64,000 bases of DNA from Ophioceras dolichostomum (GCA_003049485.1 PYST01000098.1:1-64000), one strand, 5' to 3'; positions 1-11,920 are shown, counted from the stretch's first letter. Numbers and translations: made by a program. Notes: a model not told the origin generated them from the sequence alone.

Positions 1-463
1 ACCTGAGGTCTGTTGGAGGTGGATGCCTTGATGACTGAGGCAACTAGTTCCTCATGGGTGCAGAAAGGTGCACCCAGTGGTTCAACAGAAAACCCGGAAA
101 AAAAAACCCGGAGAAAAAAAACCCCCGAAAAAAAACCCCCGAAAAAAAAAGAACTAGAAAAAAAAGAAAAGAAAAACGAAAAAGATGTGGCCGAAGCCAG
201 AGGGACAAGACGGCGGACGATGTCCCCGTTCAGGGCCTCGGCCGGAATGCTAGCATCGCTCCAGCCGCCGCTATTCAAGGGCGTCGAACAACCATGCCAT
301 GACGGATTAGCAACGTACTAGTACTCGTAAACGAAAAAAAACAATTCGATGAAGAGGAAGGCGCACTTCGATGGTGAAACTCTTTCTCACAGTCTCTGGA
401 AGAAACCTAGAAAGAAAAGGAATGGGAAGAGGGAGGTGGGATGGGGCGGAATAGGAGAAGAGG
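1..463. other. Low-complexity intergenic sequence
   Basis: The stretch from about 85 to 185 consists of A-runs separated by short CCCGG/CCCCCG blocks and gives lysine/arginine-rich spurious reading frames. No start, splice structure or family similarity supports a gene here. Confidence 0.5.
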
Positions 464-766
464 CTACGAGGAGGAGATTACTATAATACCAGAAGAGCTG
501 CCGGCGCTGCTGCCGGCACCGGCAACGGAGGTGCTGCTGTCGCTGCCGCCGCTGGTGGTGGTGCCGGTGCTCGTGGTGGTGTTGGCAGGCGGGGAGGGGC
601 GGAAGGGGTTCCGCGTCACGCCGCGGAGGCCGACGGTGGGCCGGCTATGACGGGGCGTCGGCCGCGTGGTCTTGGATGGGCGTGTCTTGGTCATGGTGGA
701 TGGTGATGATGTTGCTGTGGAGGATGGGCGGTCTGGTGTTAGCTGGAACCTTGGTGCAGGTGTCAT
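464..766 (-). CDS. Possible small Ser/Thr/Pro-rich basic protein
   Basis: A 100-residue open frame begins at an ATG and is rich in Thr, Ser, Pro and Arg. Around residues 24-52 there is a basic KTRPSKTTRPTPR-type segment, followed by Thr/Ser/Gly repeats. No domain is recognised. It faintly recalls short Lys/Arg/Thr-rich fungal proteins of unknown role, but that is only an impression. A hydrophobic frame exists on the opposite strand, so the coding strand is not certain. No introns are needed. This is a weak prediction that needs transcript support. Confidence 0.22.
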   Translation of the reverse strand: MTPAPRFQLTPDRPSSTATSSPSTMTKTRPSKTTRPTPRHSRPTVGLRGVTRNPFRPSPPANTTTSTGTTTSGGSDSSTSVAGAGSSAGSSSGIIVISSS

Positions 767-2786
767 AGTATGGAGAATACTTGAGCTTCAGGGGCAGATC
801 TTGGACATTTGTGAGGCAGGGGGAGGGTGAGAAATATAGAGCGAGGTCAGGAAGGGCAGGGATGGGAAATCAATGGTGCGAAAAGGTGTGAACTTGCGTT
901 GATGATTTTAGACAGGCTGAGGAGCAGGGTCGAGGAAAGAAAATGAAAGGCAATAATGTTAGAATTGTATATCCGTTGTGTTTTCTTTCTGCGTGATTTG
1001 TGATCTGTTCTGTAGAGGGAGGGATGTTCATGAACTTACCAGTTTGCTGTTGCGGTTGTTGTTGAAGAACTGTGAGCTCGAGGCCGGCGAGACTTGTGGG
1101 CGAGGAATATATACGCGGGCAAGATTGTGGTCACATGACGGCCTTCTATGCCCTGAGCCTGCACAGATTCAGGAAATTCAAACTGCTATATGGAGGGTGC
1201 GACCTGCCTCCCCGTCCTGGGCGAGTGTCTTGTCAGACACTGCTCAGCAGATCAGGCCACCGCCCCCTCTTCTTTTGAGGTCATTCCGGGTTGCCCGCTA
1301 CTTTGACCCATTCACCACCAAGGTTTGTCTGCCGTCTTATACCCCGCAGTGGGACAAGGTATGGCAGAGAATGTCTGTATGGACTGCATGGTGTCGACGG
1401 AGGCTACTTGTGGTATCCTGCACGGTACAAATAACCGTATAGCACAGGACGCTATCAGCTCGATCCCTGTTTCCAGGACTACTAGTACAGCCCACAATAT
1501 CGCCCATCGTCCCTTTACATATCCTCTTCAACCTCTCATGCTAGATAAGTATGTATTTGATGCCAAGCCAGTGCCCAACTATTGCCCCTAGCAGGATTAC
1601 ATTTTGGAGAACGGCTACTACGACATTGCTTGATTGAAACTTCGCCATGGCCGTTATGCGATGGCAGCTATCACCCCATCCATTTCGAGCCTCCTAGGCT
1701 CCCATCACCCCAACCCAGCAAGTTTGCAAGCTTTACGCAGCATTGTGTACCCTAGTCTCATCACATTCTTAACACCGTCATCTCGGAGCAGATCAGAGGA
1801 TCGTGGAGAAGTATCTACCGTAGTAGGCACCACCATATCAATGTTCGTGGACTTGGGACGACAATGACCGCCGGATGGGGCCATGAGTCTGATGACAAGG
1901 TCCTCAGCATCGAAGAAAAGGCGAGGGCAGATGTCAAAAGCAAAAGTGGGAGGGTGATGTTCTCAGGGAAGGTGAGCAGGTTAACAGATGTAAAAGGGAT
2001 GGGACAAAGGCTTGCGAGGTAGCGTTATGTACAGGAGTCAGACACGAACCTCGAAGAGAGTCCATCCAAAGCGTGCCAGGATCGTCGAAGTGTTGATGAT
2101 ACGTCGCCTTGATGGGTAGAGGACTTGCACGTCAGGGGAAAAGGACGACGGAGCTACGGTACTGGCAGGCACAATAAAGGAAGACAATAAGCCCTCGTGA
2201 GGGTCTACTAGGTTCATGAATGGAGCAGCCGGTTATTGCACGTGAGAAAAAGCGCTTGTTTGGGTAGCTGAGGTAGGAAGTAGGTGGTACCTGCAGGTAC
2301 TTTGTCGTCGGGGGTGGGCGGCTGACGTGCATACTGGTTGGCGTAATTATTGCCAGCGTCGATGACTAATCCGTTGGCGTTGGTGGGGGTGAGACTATTT
2401 CTTTTCCTCTCCCACTGCACATCTCGAAACACGAAACTTAGATCCCTTCCTACTCCAGCGCGAGCTCCAACCAGACGACGACGACGACAACTGGACGTGT
2501 GATAGACTTGCTATACTGGCCTTTCTCTAGAAGCTTCACCCAATTGTATTTCTTCCCCTAGATTTTTCTCGCTCACGAGTAGCAGCCAGACAGTATTCCC
2601 CCTCTTTTTACTGGTAAGCATCATTTTCGCCATCTTCACAAATGTTCTCCCCGCTAGCTCCGCTTACTCGCCGGAAGATGCCGGCGAAGCAGATGTGCGT
2701 TTATGATGTGTGCTGACGGCGGTAGAAAAACCCATAAAGCAGCGAACGAAATCCGCGAGGAAGGAGAAGGAGCAAGAGCAGAAGCG
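767..2786. other. Intergenic region upstream of the FMO gene
   Basis: About 2 kb with only short, unsupported open frames on both strands. I see no family motif or repeat of note. The 3' part is presumably the promoter and 5' leader of the monooxygenase gene that starts at 2787. Confidence 0.5.
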
Positions 2787-5481
2787 ATGCCTAAGTCTGT
2801 GTGCATCGTTGGTGAGTGATATAATTTCCGATACATCTTCTTCTCCAGGTTCTTCCTGCCTTGCCAGCCAGCCCTTGATGTCTGATATTCTCTATCTCCC
2901 GTCATCAGGCGCGGGACCCGCGGGCCTCGTGGTCGCCAAGTACCTCCTCCGGGAGAAGACCGCGTCCGGCGCATCCCGGTTCAGGGTGACGATCTACGAC
3001 GCGCAGCCTCGGGTTGGGGGTCTCTGGCCGCTCCGCCAGGATGACCTCGGCGGACAGCTGCATCCGCTGATGGTGGCCAACCAGAGCCGCCACACGGTGC
3101 AGTTCGCCGACCTGGCGTGGGAGGCCGATGCGCCGCAGTTTCCCCGCGCCTGGCAGGTCGGCCGCTACCTGGAGCGGTACTGCCGCACGCACTGCTCCGC
3201 CGCCGAGTTCCGCCTGGGGAGCCGCGTCGAGTTGGCCGAGCCCCTCCAGGGGTCGACGCGCGGGTGGTGCGTGGCTGGCTCGCTCGGGGACGTGGTCGAC
3301 GAGGCCGGCAACGGAGGCGGCCCCGAGTCTGCGTCCGGTTGGAAGGTCCGGGCGGTGACGACGACTACTACTCCGGACGGGGGCGTCGAGGAGGTCCGGA
3401 AGTTCGACTTCCTAGTGGTGGCGTCCGGATACTTCGGCCAGGCCCACGTGCCCTGGGAGGGAGTCTTCCGCGGCCATGGCGTCCCCGTCGTCACGAGCGC
3501 CAAGTACCGGGATCTGGAGACGCTGCTGGGGAAGGGAGACACCGGAAGCCGCGACAAGATCCTGGTCGTGGGCGGCCAGATGTCCGGCGTCGAGGTTGCG
3601 GCCACCATCGCCTCTCACCTCTCCTCCGCCGTGCACTCTCCGGGCGCGAGCCCGATCAAGGACCCGAAGAAGTACAGTGTCGAGCACGTTGGCGCCCGCC
3701 CTTGCTGGGTGTTCCCGCTCTTCACGACACCGGATGTGAGTTTCAACATCGTCGCCACATCTTCCAAAGATTTATCGACGATGACTTGCTGCACACACTC
3801 TCTCATAGAACCATTCAGCTGATTATACAAATTTCTATAGTCGGACAATGCCGCCCCCCGTTTCTGGCCCGTAGACATGGGGTCGTACAACCTCGCGGGC
3901 CGGCCTCGCCCGTTCGAGAACCAGCAGGGGGTTATCACCGTCGAGCAGGCGGTGATGACCCACAGCAGGTTCGAGCAGGCCCTGGGCGGCGACCAGGCCC
4001 AGTTCGGCAAGGACGTAAGCGTGGCCGGTTGGGGCGGCGGCTACCAGGACCCGGCCTACCTGGCCATGAGCGACACGTACATGGAGTACGTGCGCGCCGG
4101 TCGCATCGTCCCCGTAAGGGGCAAGCTGGAGGGCCTCGCCGGCTCCGCGTCGGTCATGGGCAATGTCCCCATGCTGATCGACGGCCTCGCGGCCGTCGTC
4201 CTCGCCACCGGCTGGGAGCCGGCGAAGTCCCTCTCCTTCCTGCCCCCGGCCGTCCTCGAGGAGCTCAAGCTGGACGTGAACGACCAGGACAACGCCGTGG
4301 TGCTATCGGACCACGGCACACTGTGCGACACGGTGGCCAACCTGGGCTTCGTGGGCTTCTACCGCTCGCCGTACTGGGGCGTCATGGAGATGCAGGCGCG
4401 GTTCCTGGCCAAGCTCTTCTCGGCCGTGCCGGTCAGTGGCACCAAGGACGGCGGCGGCGGGGTGGTGCCCCTCGATAAGATCGAGCTCCTCCGCACGTCC
4501 ATGCCCAACGTGGAGGACGACGACTGCGCCGCCAAGACGCTTCAGATCCGCGCCAACCCCGCCCGTGCGTCGCAGTTTCCCATGGGCGACTACGCCTACC
4601 TCATGGACCGCCTCGGCACCTTCCTCGACGTGCCCATTCAGCCACACCTCCAGAAGTCTGTCCTCTTTCCCCAGCCCAGCCACGTTCCCCTCGACTTCCT
4701 CTCACCGGCCCGCTACGTCTGCGCAGCCACCGACGCCGCAGAGGCAATGACCAGCATGCAGCAAGCCCAATCCGTGGCCGACACGGCGCTGAATGAGGGC
4801 CGCTTCGTCGCGCGCGCCGTCTTCCGCTCGCTGCAGGGCCGCTGGAGCGTCGAGCGCGACATCGACAGTAAGGCGCCAAACTATCCCTCCGGCCACTTCA
4901 GCGGCGACGCCTGGTTCCACCCTCGCGCGCCCACCGTCGTGCTGCCTCGCTCCAAGGATACCAATGACAACAGCGACGACGGCATGGATGTTCTCGAGTA
5001 CCTCTACGTCGAGAAGGGCCGCTTCATGCCCTCGACGCCCGGCGCCATCTCCTTCACTGCCTCGCGGAGCTACGTCTGGCGCTACGACGGCAAGACCGAC
5101 AAGCTGAGCGTGTGGTTCGTGAAGCCCGACGACCGCAAGTCCGTCGATTACCTGTTCCACGAGGTCGACTTCATCGTGCCGAAGAAGTTCGACCCTTTGT
5201 CGTCAACATCAGATCACCATAACCAGCAGGGCGATGAGCAGAAGGCGAAGACACGGACCAGCGAAGAGGACGAGGGAGAGAAGAAGAAGGGATGGTGCGC
5301 CACGGCCGGCCACATGTGTCTCGAGGACTTCTACGACGTCGCCTACGAGTTCCTCTTCCGCGCCGTCAACATCGAGAGGTGGACGCTGCGGTACAAGGTC
5401 AGCGGGCCTAAGAAGGACTACGTACTCTCTGCGACGTATACACGGCCGGAGAAGGGCGATTCTGTGCGGGATGCGGCTTGA
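2787..5481 (+). CDS. Flavin-containing monooxygenase fused to a C-terminal DUF6314-like domain
   Basis: Predicted 830-residue protein from three exons (2787-2811, 2909-3735, 3841-5481). The introns are 97 and 105 bp with GTGAGT donors, and the phase closes across both. The tiny first exon supplies the MPKSVCIV start and joins exactly to GAGPAG, giving the FAD-binding GxGxxG at residues 9-14. A second dinucleotide motif, ILVVGGQMSG, lies near residue 260, and the VLATGWEP motif typical of FMOs near 405. FMOs use NADPH and FAD to oxygenate N, S or carbonyl substrates; the substrate here is unknown. The usual His of the FxGxxxHxxxY fingerprint appears to be Thr (PVVTSAKYRD). Residues about 605-818 match the DUF6314 pattern: LQGRWSVERDI, a YVEKGRF segment, RSYVWRY, HMCLEDFYDVAYEF and VSGPKKDY. 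The fusion is read directly from a single exon, so it is not an artefact of splicing. Confidence 0.85.
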
Positions 5482-6587
5482 TCAACGAGAGTCCCGTCCT
5501 GGCGGGCTCACTCAATCAACCAACCCCCTCTTGTCTTCTCTCGGCCGTTTCGCCTTGGCCAGTCAGTTCTAATTGGTGATAATTCCCAGCCGTAAAATTC
5601 CTGGCCGTAATTAACATGCAGTATCTCATACTCGGGATAGCAGCGTCTGGTGGGTCAGCTGAGAGTCGGGCAGTAAATAGTATACCTCTTGCTCACTTCG
5701 TCTGCCTCGGCCATTGGCCTTCTTGTTCCGAATCCTGCTGCTTGAGATCCCGCCGATATTATATGACAGGGCATCATCACACTGGCACTGACCTCTCATC
5801 TCCTTCTGCTGATCTTCGCTCCCTTTTCTTCTTTGATTGCAGTAGCCACTAGCCATTTCAACGCTGACCTCCCGCGCAGCAGGGGTTGCTGACCTCAACC
5901 CTACCTTTCTCACAAGATTCGCATTCCCACACCTATTACGTTGCAGCCCATAGCAGGACCGTTGCAATCTCCGCGTTTTCTGTCCCTTGGCTGTGTGTGT
6001 TGCTTGCCGCCCACCCCATTCTTCATAGACACCTTTTAAAGGCGGCGGCTGGGTCATGGGACGGGATTTTGTTACTCTGTCCATCCCCCCTTGCTTTACC
6101 TTCAACCCTCCCGTCTCCCCTCTCTCTCCTTCGCTTCTCCCCTGTTCCTCGCATGCTCTCGTTATCCGCTTTCGTTATCCGCTTCATTCAGGCCACTGCC
6201 ATTAGAGCTCCGGATATACATCCTTATTGAAAGTGGATATGTCGAGGGTTGGAGAGCGCGATCCTTGGTCTTCGTTGGTAGGAATTGGGTAATATACTTT
6301 TCCGTTCTTTCTTTCGCTCTCTATTCTTTTCGGCTTTCTGTCTGGGTTTCCTTGTTTTTCCCGTTATTCTTTTGGGAGTTATATCATTCTAAGCCATCTC
6401 TTCCCTTTTCTCTTTTCGATCGCCGGCATCTCGATTTTGGAAGGCAGTTGTCTGGCCAATTTGCAGCCTGAAGTCATAATTGAGGGGAGCGTCTGCGTTG
6501 AGGAATTGGTTTGCTTTTTTGTCAATGAAAGATAGTACTTTCCGCTTCATCATGCTCTGTCCATGGCACACCAGCATCAGGTTAGGC

Positions 6588-6619
6588 ACTCAGGGGCTCT
6601 CGTCGTCGAGCCCCTGAGT
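6588..6619. repeat. Perfect 12-bp inverted repeat (hairpin)
   Basis: ACTCAGGGGCTC at 6588-6599 is the exact reverse complement of 6608-6619, separated by an 8-nt loop. The direct repeat GTTAGGCACTC flanks the hairpin on both sides. Function unknown; it could be a small foldback element. Confidence 0.8.
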
Positions 6620-8604
6620 TAGGCACTCGGGGGCCATCACCCATCCCTCGAGGACTCGCAACCCACCCATCGCCGAGGGTCTAGTACAGCTGGTTCCCCG
6701 GCCGGATGCGCTCGAGGCGCAATGGGTTGACAAATTCTGACAGTCCGTGAACGTTGAGCGAGGCATACAGTCTCGGCGAGAGTGCCAGGAGATCAGAGTC
6801 TCGGTAAAGCCAAGTAGAAGTAAGGGTATTGGAGCATAGGAGGGTATCGGCCAGAAAAGGGGTAGAACGCGAGCACTAGAAAGCAGCTCGCAGTCATCAT
6901 ATTAAAGAGAGTATGTACTGCCTCATATATCCCGCCTAAGTATCGCAGCACGTAGGGTAGAACCCGAAGGTGGGCTGGTATGGGTACCTATGGCGCGGTA
7001 CTTCTCGACAACAAACCCACCAGCACAGGGAACCTAGCTCTTCCTAGCAGTATCAGGTAGACGCAGTGCCTTTAGACGTCAACCCGACCTCAGTGCAGTA
7101 TCTATTATGACCGGGGCTGGCCTGCAGAGGATCGCCTTTCACGATCATACGGCCCCGTCGCCCGCGACGCCGACACTTGCAAGGCTCGATCACATCCTCG
7201 CTTTCGAAGCTGAAGGTATTGTCGCACCCCACCGCCGCACAGGTGCATACATAGTGGCGATACTTGCATATCTCGCGAGGGGACTCTCCGGATGGGTGGC
7301 GTCCTTCTAGTTTTGGAGTCGGTATGTAGGCCGGTAGGAGGTAGAAATGACCAGTGGACGGGCGTGGCGGCGTAGCGGCGTAGTGGCTGAAAAAGGCGGT
7401 TGTATGCGAGCGATGATTGACGGGGTCTGTGTTCTAGGGTCGTCCTCTTTTGAGAGGGTTTATAGTTGAGGTTGTTGAAACTCCTCACACACCGATGCCG
7501 CGACCTTTATCTACACCTAGCTGATCTCCAGATAGACAATCACCACCGCACACTCATAGCCGCTGTCTCCGTAGGTAGCAACACACACACATTCTGTTTC
7601 TGTGGATCTGTGAGAGTGTAGCAATGCAATGTTATTATGCCATACGGCTTCTCAAAATCGCTGCTTCGCAGCAGCCGCGACAAAAGAGAAGCGATGAGAC
7701 GGCGTCCCAAGGGTGCTTAGCGGAAGGCAAATAGCGAAGTGTACAACAATACCGACCAGTGATCCATGGCTTTCCGGTCTGTTAAACTTGCAATCATGGG
7801 TGTTAGAGCTCTCAGTTGAGGAGCGTGGACCTTACAACTCTGCAGCCACAAGTGAGGCGAGGGCGATGAGCCATGGTTCGAGGCTTGTACAGGATTTGGA
7901 GGCGTGAATAGCGCTACCGTCCGTCACCTGAGTTAGAGAGTGGTCGGGCGTTGTCGCAGACGCAGCAGGGCACAAGGGGGACAGGACAGCAAAGGAGTAC
8001 CTACTTTAAGTGGGAGGATACGATGCACTATGTGAGCACTCGGTGCCAAGTAATCACACTAGAGCCTCGAAGGAGGATTCATAAAGAGAGCCTACCTAAG
8101 TTTCGGCGAAGGGGGGACGAATGAGGGTGTCCAAAGCCCGCCTGCTAACCTTGACGGTGGAGGTTATTTTCGAGCGGTGGTCTGGTCTTGATCACACACA
8201 TCCTATACCGACTAACAACTCGATCGACCGGTTGTTGGCGTCGACTGACTAGTTGTTGGCGTCGACCGACCGGTTGAATGGCCGGTGACGAGGATTGCAG
8301 ACTGACAGGGCGACTTGCAAAGCTGATGATAGCAGCTAGCAGAACTTCCAGCCGCTAAGAAGCAATATTTGTATTGTGAACAACGGACACGAAAAATGAC
8401 AGGGCTGAACTCCGGTACAACGTGTTCCTATCATCAAGACAGGTACCTGCGTTCTCCGCGCGCTACTAGTTCGGCTATCCAACCACATTTCTTTATCGAC
8501 GACACATTGGCGATTCCAGCAACGACTCTACAACGACTCCACTCCACTTTTACCCGTCCGATGAAGATCCCTCCCGCTAAAAAGGACTACCGCCGCTGCC
8601 CAGC

Positions 8605-8841
8605 ATGTGCCCTAAACTGCTGTGGAAACAGCATTTGACGTGCCCGTCTTGCGGCACCAATCGCACCAAAGAATATACCCAAGGATGCGAATGGGGGGAT
8701 GCATGCGGACCACTGGTGTTTACGGACCCAGATACTACGTACGGTCAAGCGTCGTGCCAGAGTCAGGGGTACAGTTACCCAAGACAGGGAAAAGCCAAGA
8801 AGCGAGGAAGCAAGCCGAAGCCGAAGCCGACACCGCAGTGA
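8605..8841 (+). CDS. Possible small Cys-rich protein or gene fragment
   Basis: A 78-residue frame from an ATG contains CPSCGTN followed by CEWGDACG and another Cys, then ends in a basic KAKKRGSKPKPKPTP tail and a stop. The paired cysteines could bind zinc or form disulfides. A short upstream ATG frame at about 8561 also carries Cys pairs (RRCPACALNCC), so a longer spliced or frameshifted gene is possible. No family is recognised and there is no signal peptide. Confidence 0.22.
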   Translation: MCPKLLWKQHLTCPSCGTNRTKEYTQGCEWGDACGPLVFTDPDTTYGQASCQSQGYSYPRQGKAKKRGSKPKPKPTPQ

Positions 8842-9283
8842 TGGACAGTCGATGGGAAGGGGGGAATGGCTCCCCTATGCCGACATGTAGGTGCTCGGGG
8901 CCGGGGACAGCATGGTGATACGGGATTCTCCTCATCTTTATATACACCTAGGTAGATAGCCCAGGGGTTTGATTGGGGTGTTATCACAGGCTGATCATTG
9001 AAAGGCGACGCGTTTAGTCTGTCATGAGACCTCACGCTTATGAACAGGGGCACCTGGAGGTTTCTCGATAGGACCTTTTAATCGGTTAACTCGCTTCCTT
9101 CGTAATACGTCCTGTTGGTACTTGGAAGGGGGGGATTAACCTTTTCCAGTCGCCAGCAGCTTCCTGTGCGTGCCGGGCACGTACAAAACTAGATCACGAG
9201 GGCACGGCTACTCTGAGACACAAGATGCATAATGTTCTGACGCCTGCTGGAGCTTACCCAGTACATGGCAGATATCAAGGGAC

Positions 9284-11920
9284 TCATCCCAGAACGATCC
9301 GCTTCTTCGTCGTCTCCAAGCTTTCCCACGCCTCCTTCTCCACCATCGCCAACGCGACCCTAGACGCGACGCCGTCTTTCCCCCGCTCGATCAACATGAC
9401 ACTATAGTGCTCAACATGCTCGCACCCTCCTACCGCGTGTTCGATATTCCCGCTGTCGGAGCCGTCGCGGCTCGCCTCAATGCAGTTTGGACCAGCTTCC
9501 GCCCGCGTTACGGCCGACATCAAGACGCACTCGCAGCTGCTGTCGACGGGGATGTGCTTGATGCATCCGCGATAGAAAAACCGCCACGGCAGGAGGACCT
9601 CGGAGCGGGACTTCACCCCGGGCGGGAAGACCAGCCTGGCTACCACTTGGACGCACTGCGCCAGAACTGCTTCATCCCCGATCCAGAGACGGCGGGTCTT
9701 GCTCTTGGCCGCCTCCTCGGCGGAGGACTCTGCGCTCTCCGAGCTCCTACCATTCTCTTCCAAGTTTGCATCTGTTTGCTCTTCACTGAAGGATACCGAT
9801 TCGCTCTTCGTCTCCCATTGTCCAAGTTCATCTTCATCCTCGTCGCTCCTCTCGTTAGATGGCTTGCCCGAGGTCTTCCCCGTGTCAATGTCAATCCAAG
9901 AGCCGGCGAAGAACCTCCTCAACCTCAGAGGTAGGATTGCAGTCTCCGCAGTGAAATTTAGGAGGCCAAACATTGTTATCTTTGGGTCGTAGCTGAAGAC
10001 GATGGGAGTCTGCGTCTCGCCAACCGAAGGCTGCTGCTCGGGCCCCGTGTCGCTATGTCGTGGCAGTTCTTGCTGGCTCCCGACCACGAGGTCAGCAACG
10101 TCACCTCGGCCAGGAGAGCATTGGTCGATAGGTTCGTGCCACTCCACCCGCGAAGCAATCCTGCCGCCACATGGATCAACGAACGTGAATCCGCAGCGGG
10201 TCGACAGGGGTGACCATGACGGGATCTTGAGACCGTATGCCCGGCCCTCCGCGAGTAGCGTATGTCGAGCCGTGACTCGGCACCTTTGTGAGCATCGTTG
10301 GTTCCACGCGAGCGCGGCATCCAGTTTCTCCCGCGGTGTAGCCCATATAAACCCACGGGGAAATTTGGGCTTGAGGCTGCGCATGATTCCCATGAAGGCC
10401 CAGATCTTGTCTGATGGACTTGAGAATTCCCGTCTGCCAAAGTCCTGTGCCTGGTGAGCATACACACTCATCCGACATCGGTTCCAGGACACACGTTTCT
10501 CCTCGTCCAGCCCAAGAGCCCATATCGAGTTCTCCTTGTGTGATATTCGATTTCTACCTCGAAACTCGAGGTAGCGATCCTCGTGCCATGTGTCGACCTG
10601 ACAATCCCAGTACACCTGCCGTGGAGTAAAGAAGACGATCCGGCGCGCGAGCATCGCTTCCTGGAAGGTCCAACCCCTGTCGCGCCAAGCTGACCTCCCC
10701 ACAGTTTTCATCAAGGAGAGGTGTCCGTTGCAGAACCAGGCCTCGCCAACCTTCTCAAGGCGCTGCATTGTCGTGCGTGGCGTCGAGCCAGCGCCTGCGA
10801 GACCGCTGTTGGCGGTGTCCCCGGACGCCGCCACCACGACAATTGTTGCACAGGCGTAGATCGCGTCCATTTCCGGGAGAATATCCAGCTTGTCTTGGAT
10901 ATCGTCCTGGACAATGCAGACCGAGTCCACCCAGAGATATCGCTCTCCAATGGAAGCGACGAACTGCGCGGCATCGGCAATTGTCCGCGGTAAACTTCCA
11001 ATCAGTCCTCCACCCGACCTTTGGAACGATGGCAGGCGGCTCTTGGTGAGAACAGGCGGCGTGTTGGAACCCCAGACATAGGACAGCGCCACGTACCGCT
11101 GAGAGGTTTCGCCGAGAACGAGCCGCCCTTCCACGACGTCGATAAGGCGGAGCGCAACGTTGCGCCGCAGCAGCGTGTCGTCGCCAGGGGTTGAACAGCT
11201 ACACTTCTCCCCGTGCTGGGCCTCGCACTCGGCTATCCAGCTTCGGACAAGCTGAGTGTTGGCCATTGGCGGGAGCCTCCGCCCAACCGGGACGACTAAC
11301 CCTCCGGGTTCTTGTTGGTGTTCCTGGATCGCTCTGAACCAGGCCTGGTCGGTCCTAGACGTTGCCGCGAAGGATTCCGGGTCCGTTCGTAAGATCGCCC
11401 CGATAGGGACAACTAGTAGACGATTAGACGAACCGGGCTCGAGAGTGTCAGCCAAATCCACCTCCCACCAGCCTGTCGACTGGTACGTCCCAGGCGTGGC
11501 GCGGTCCACGTCGTGGAAACTCTTGGCATTCAGGATGACCTCCGAAGCTGGCTTTATCAGCAAGCCCACATCAGTTGACTGGAGTGCCGCGAGCACCAGC
11601 CGGCACATTGGGCATGACTGCCTATCCGCCACGGCGCTGACGGGACCGAGGCCTATGATCGTGTTGAAGAAGCTGCCGCGGAACCCATCGAACTTGGCTG
11701 GCTCACGCAGGATCGGGTGGTGGGGGTAACAGCCCTGGCAGATGCTCGCACCGAATATGTCGAAGTTAATTTCGCGGCACAGAGCGCACAGCTCGTCTTT
11801 GACGTCGGCACCTCCAATTGTCGTATGACTTTTGGCCCCCGTGAGTTCCCAGAGATTCACGAACCACGGCTCGGTCGGCCTGGGCCTGCCGCCCACCTCC
11901 CAATAGGTGTGAGGGGCCAT
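9284..11920 (-). CDS. Heterokaryon-incompatibility (HET) domain protein
   Basis: Intronless 878-residue protein starting at an ATG (11918-11920). The N-terminal part holds paired cysteines (CALC at 45-48, CQGC at 61-64, CPMC at 103-106) that may bind metal. The HET domain follows: YVALSYVWGS near residues 276-285, LPRTIADA near 310, YLWVDSVCIVQDD near 328-340 and IYACATIVVVAASGD near 354. The later GWTFQEAMLARR segment (about 416-427) is typical of the family. The region from about 690 to 760 is acidic and low-complexity. HET proteins mediate allorecognition and trigger cell death after fusion of unlike strains; related architectures also occur in genes with no known incompatibility role. The partner that would activate this one is unknown, and no adjacent NLR or SesA-like gene is visible. 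Confidence 0.9.
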   Translation of the reverse strand: MAPHTYWEVGGRPRPTEPWFVNLWELTGAKSHTTIGGADVKDELCALCREINFDIFGASICQGCYPHHPILREPAKFDGFRGSFFNTIIGLGPVSAVADRQSCPMCRLVLAALQSTDVGLLIKPASEVILNAKSFHDVDRATPGTYQSTGWWEVDLADTLEPGSSNRLLVVPIGAILRTDPESFAATSRTDQAWFRAIQEHQQEPGGLVVPVGRRLPPMANTQLVRSWIAECEAQHGEKCSCSTPGDDTLLRRNVALRLIDVVEGRLVLGETSQRYVALSYVWGSNTPPVLTKSRLPSFQRSGGGLIGSLPRTIADAAQFVASIGERYLWVDSVCIVQDDIQDKLDILPEMDAIYACATIVVVAASGDTANSGLAGAGSTPRTTMQRLEKVGEAWFCNGHLSLMKTVGRSAWRDRGWTFQEAMLARRIVFFTPRQVYWDCQVDTWHEDRYLEFRGRNRISHKENSIWALGLDEEKRVSWNRCRMSVYAHQAQDFGRREFSSPSDKIWAFMGIMRSLKPKFPRGFIWATPREKLDAALAWNQRCSQRCRVTARHTLLAEGRAYGLKIPSWSPLSTRCGFTFVDPCGGRIASRVEWHEPIDQCSPGRGDVADLVVGSQQELPRHSDTGPEQQPSVGETQTPIVFSYDPKITMFGLLNFTAETAILPLRLRRFFAGSWIDIDTGKTSGKPSNERSDEDEDELGQWETKSESVSFSEEQTDANLEENGRSSESAESSAEEAAKSKTRRLWIGDEAVLAQCVQVVARLVFPPGVKSRSEVLLPWRFFYRGCIKHIPVDSSCECVLMSAVTRAEAGPNCIEASRDGSDSGNIEHAVGGCEHVEHYSVMLIERGKDGVASRVALAMVEKEAWESLETTKKRIVLG

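Larger units (their letters stand above)
5482..9283. other. Intergenic region, 3.8 kb
   Basis: Apart from a hairpin near 6.6 kb and a weak Cys-rich small frame near 8.6 kb, no supported gene is visible. Around 8,220-8,275 a motif of roughly 23-26 bp (GTTGTTGGCGTCGAC followed by GAC) is repeated in tandem. Short frames between 5.9 and 6.5 kb lie in pyrimidine-rich sequence and look non-coding. Confidence 0.5.

Noticed and set aside
3117..4478. 453-codon plus frame overlapping the FMO gene
   Set aside because: It is out of frame with the FAD, NADPH and DUF6314 motifs, is Arg/Gly/Pro-rich, and is a shadow of GC-rich coding sequence.
6091..6471. Frame with an LPLELRIYILIES segment resembling an F-box
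   Set aside because: Very short match inside pyrimidine-rich sequence without further domain support.
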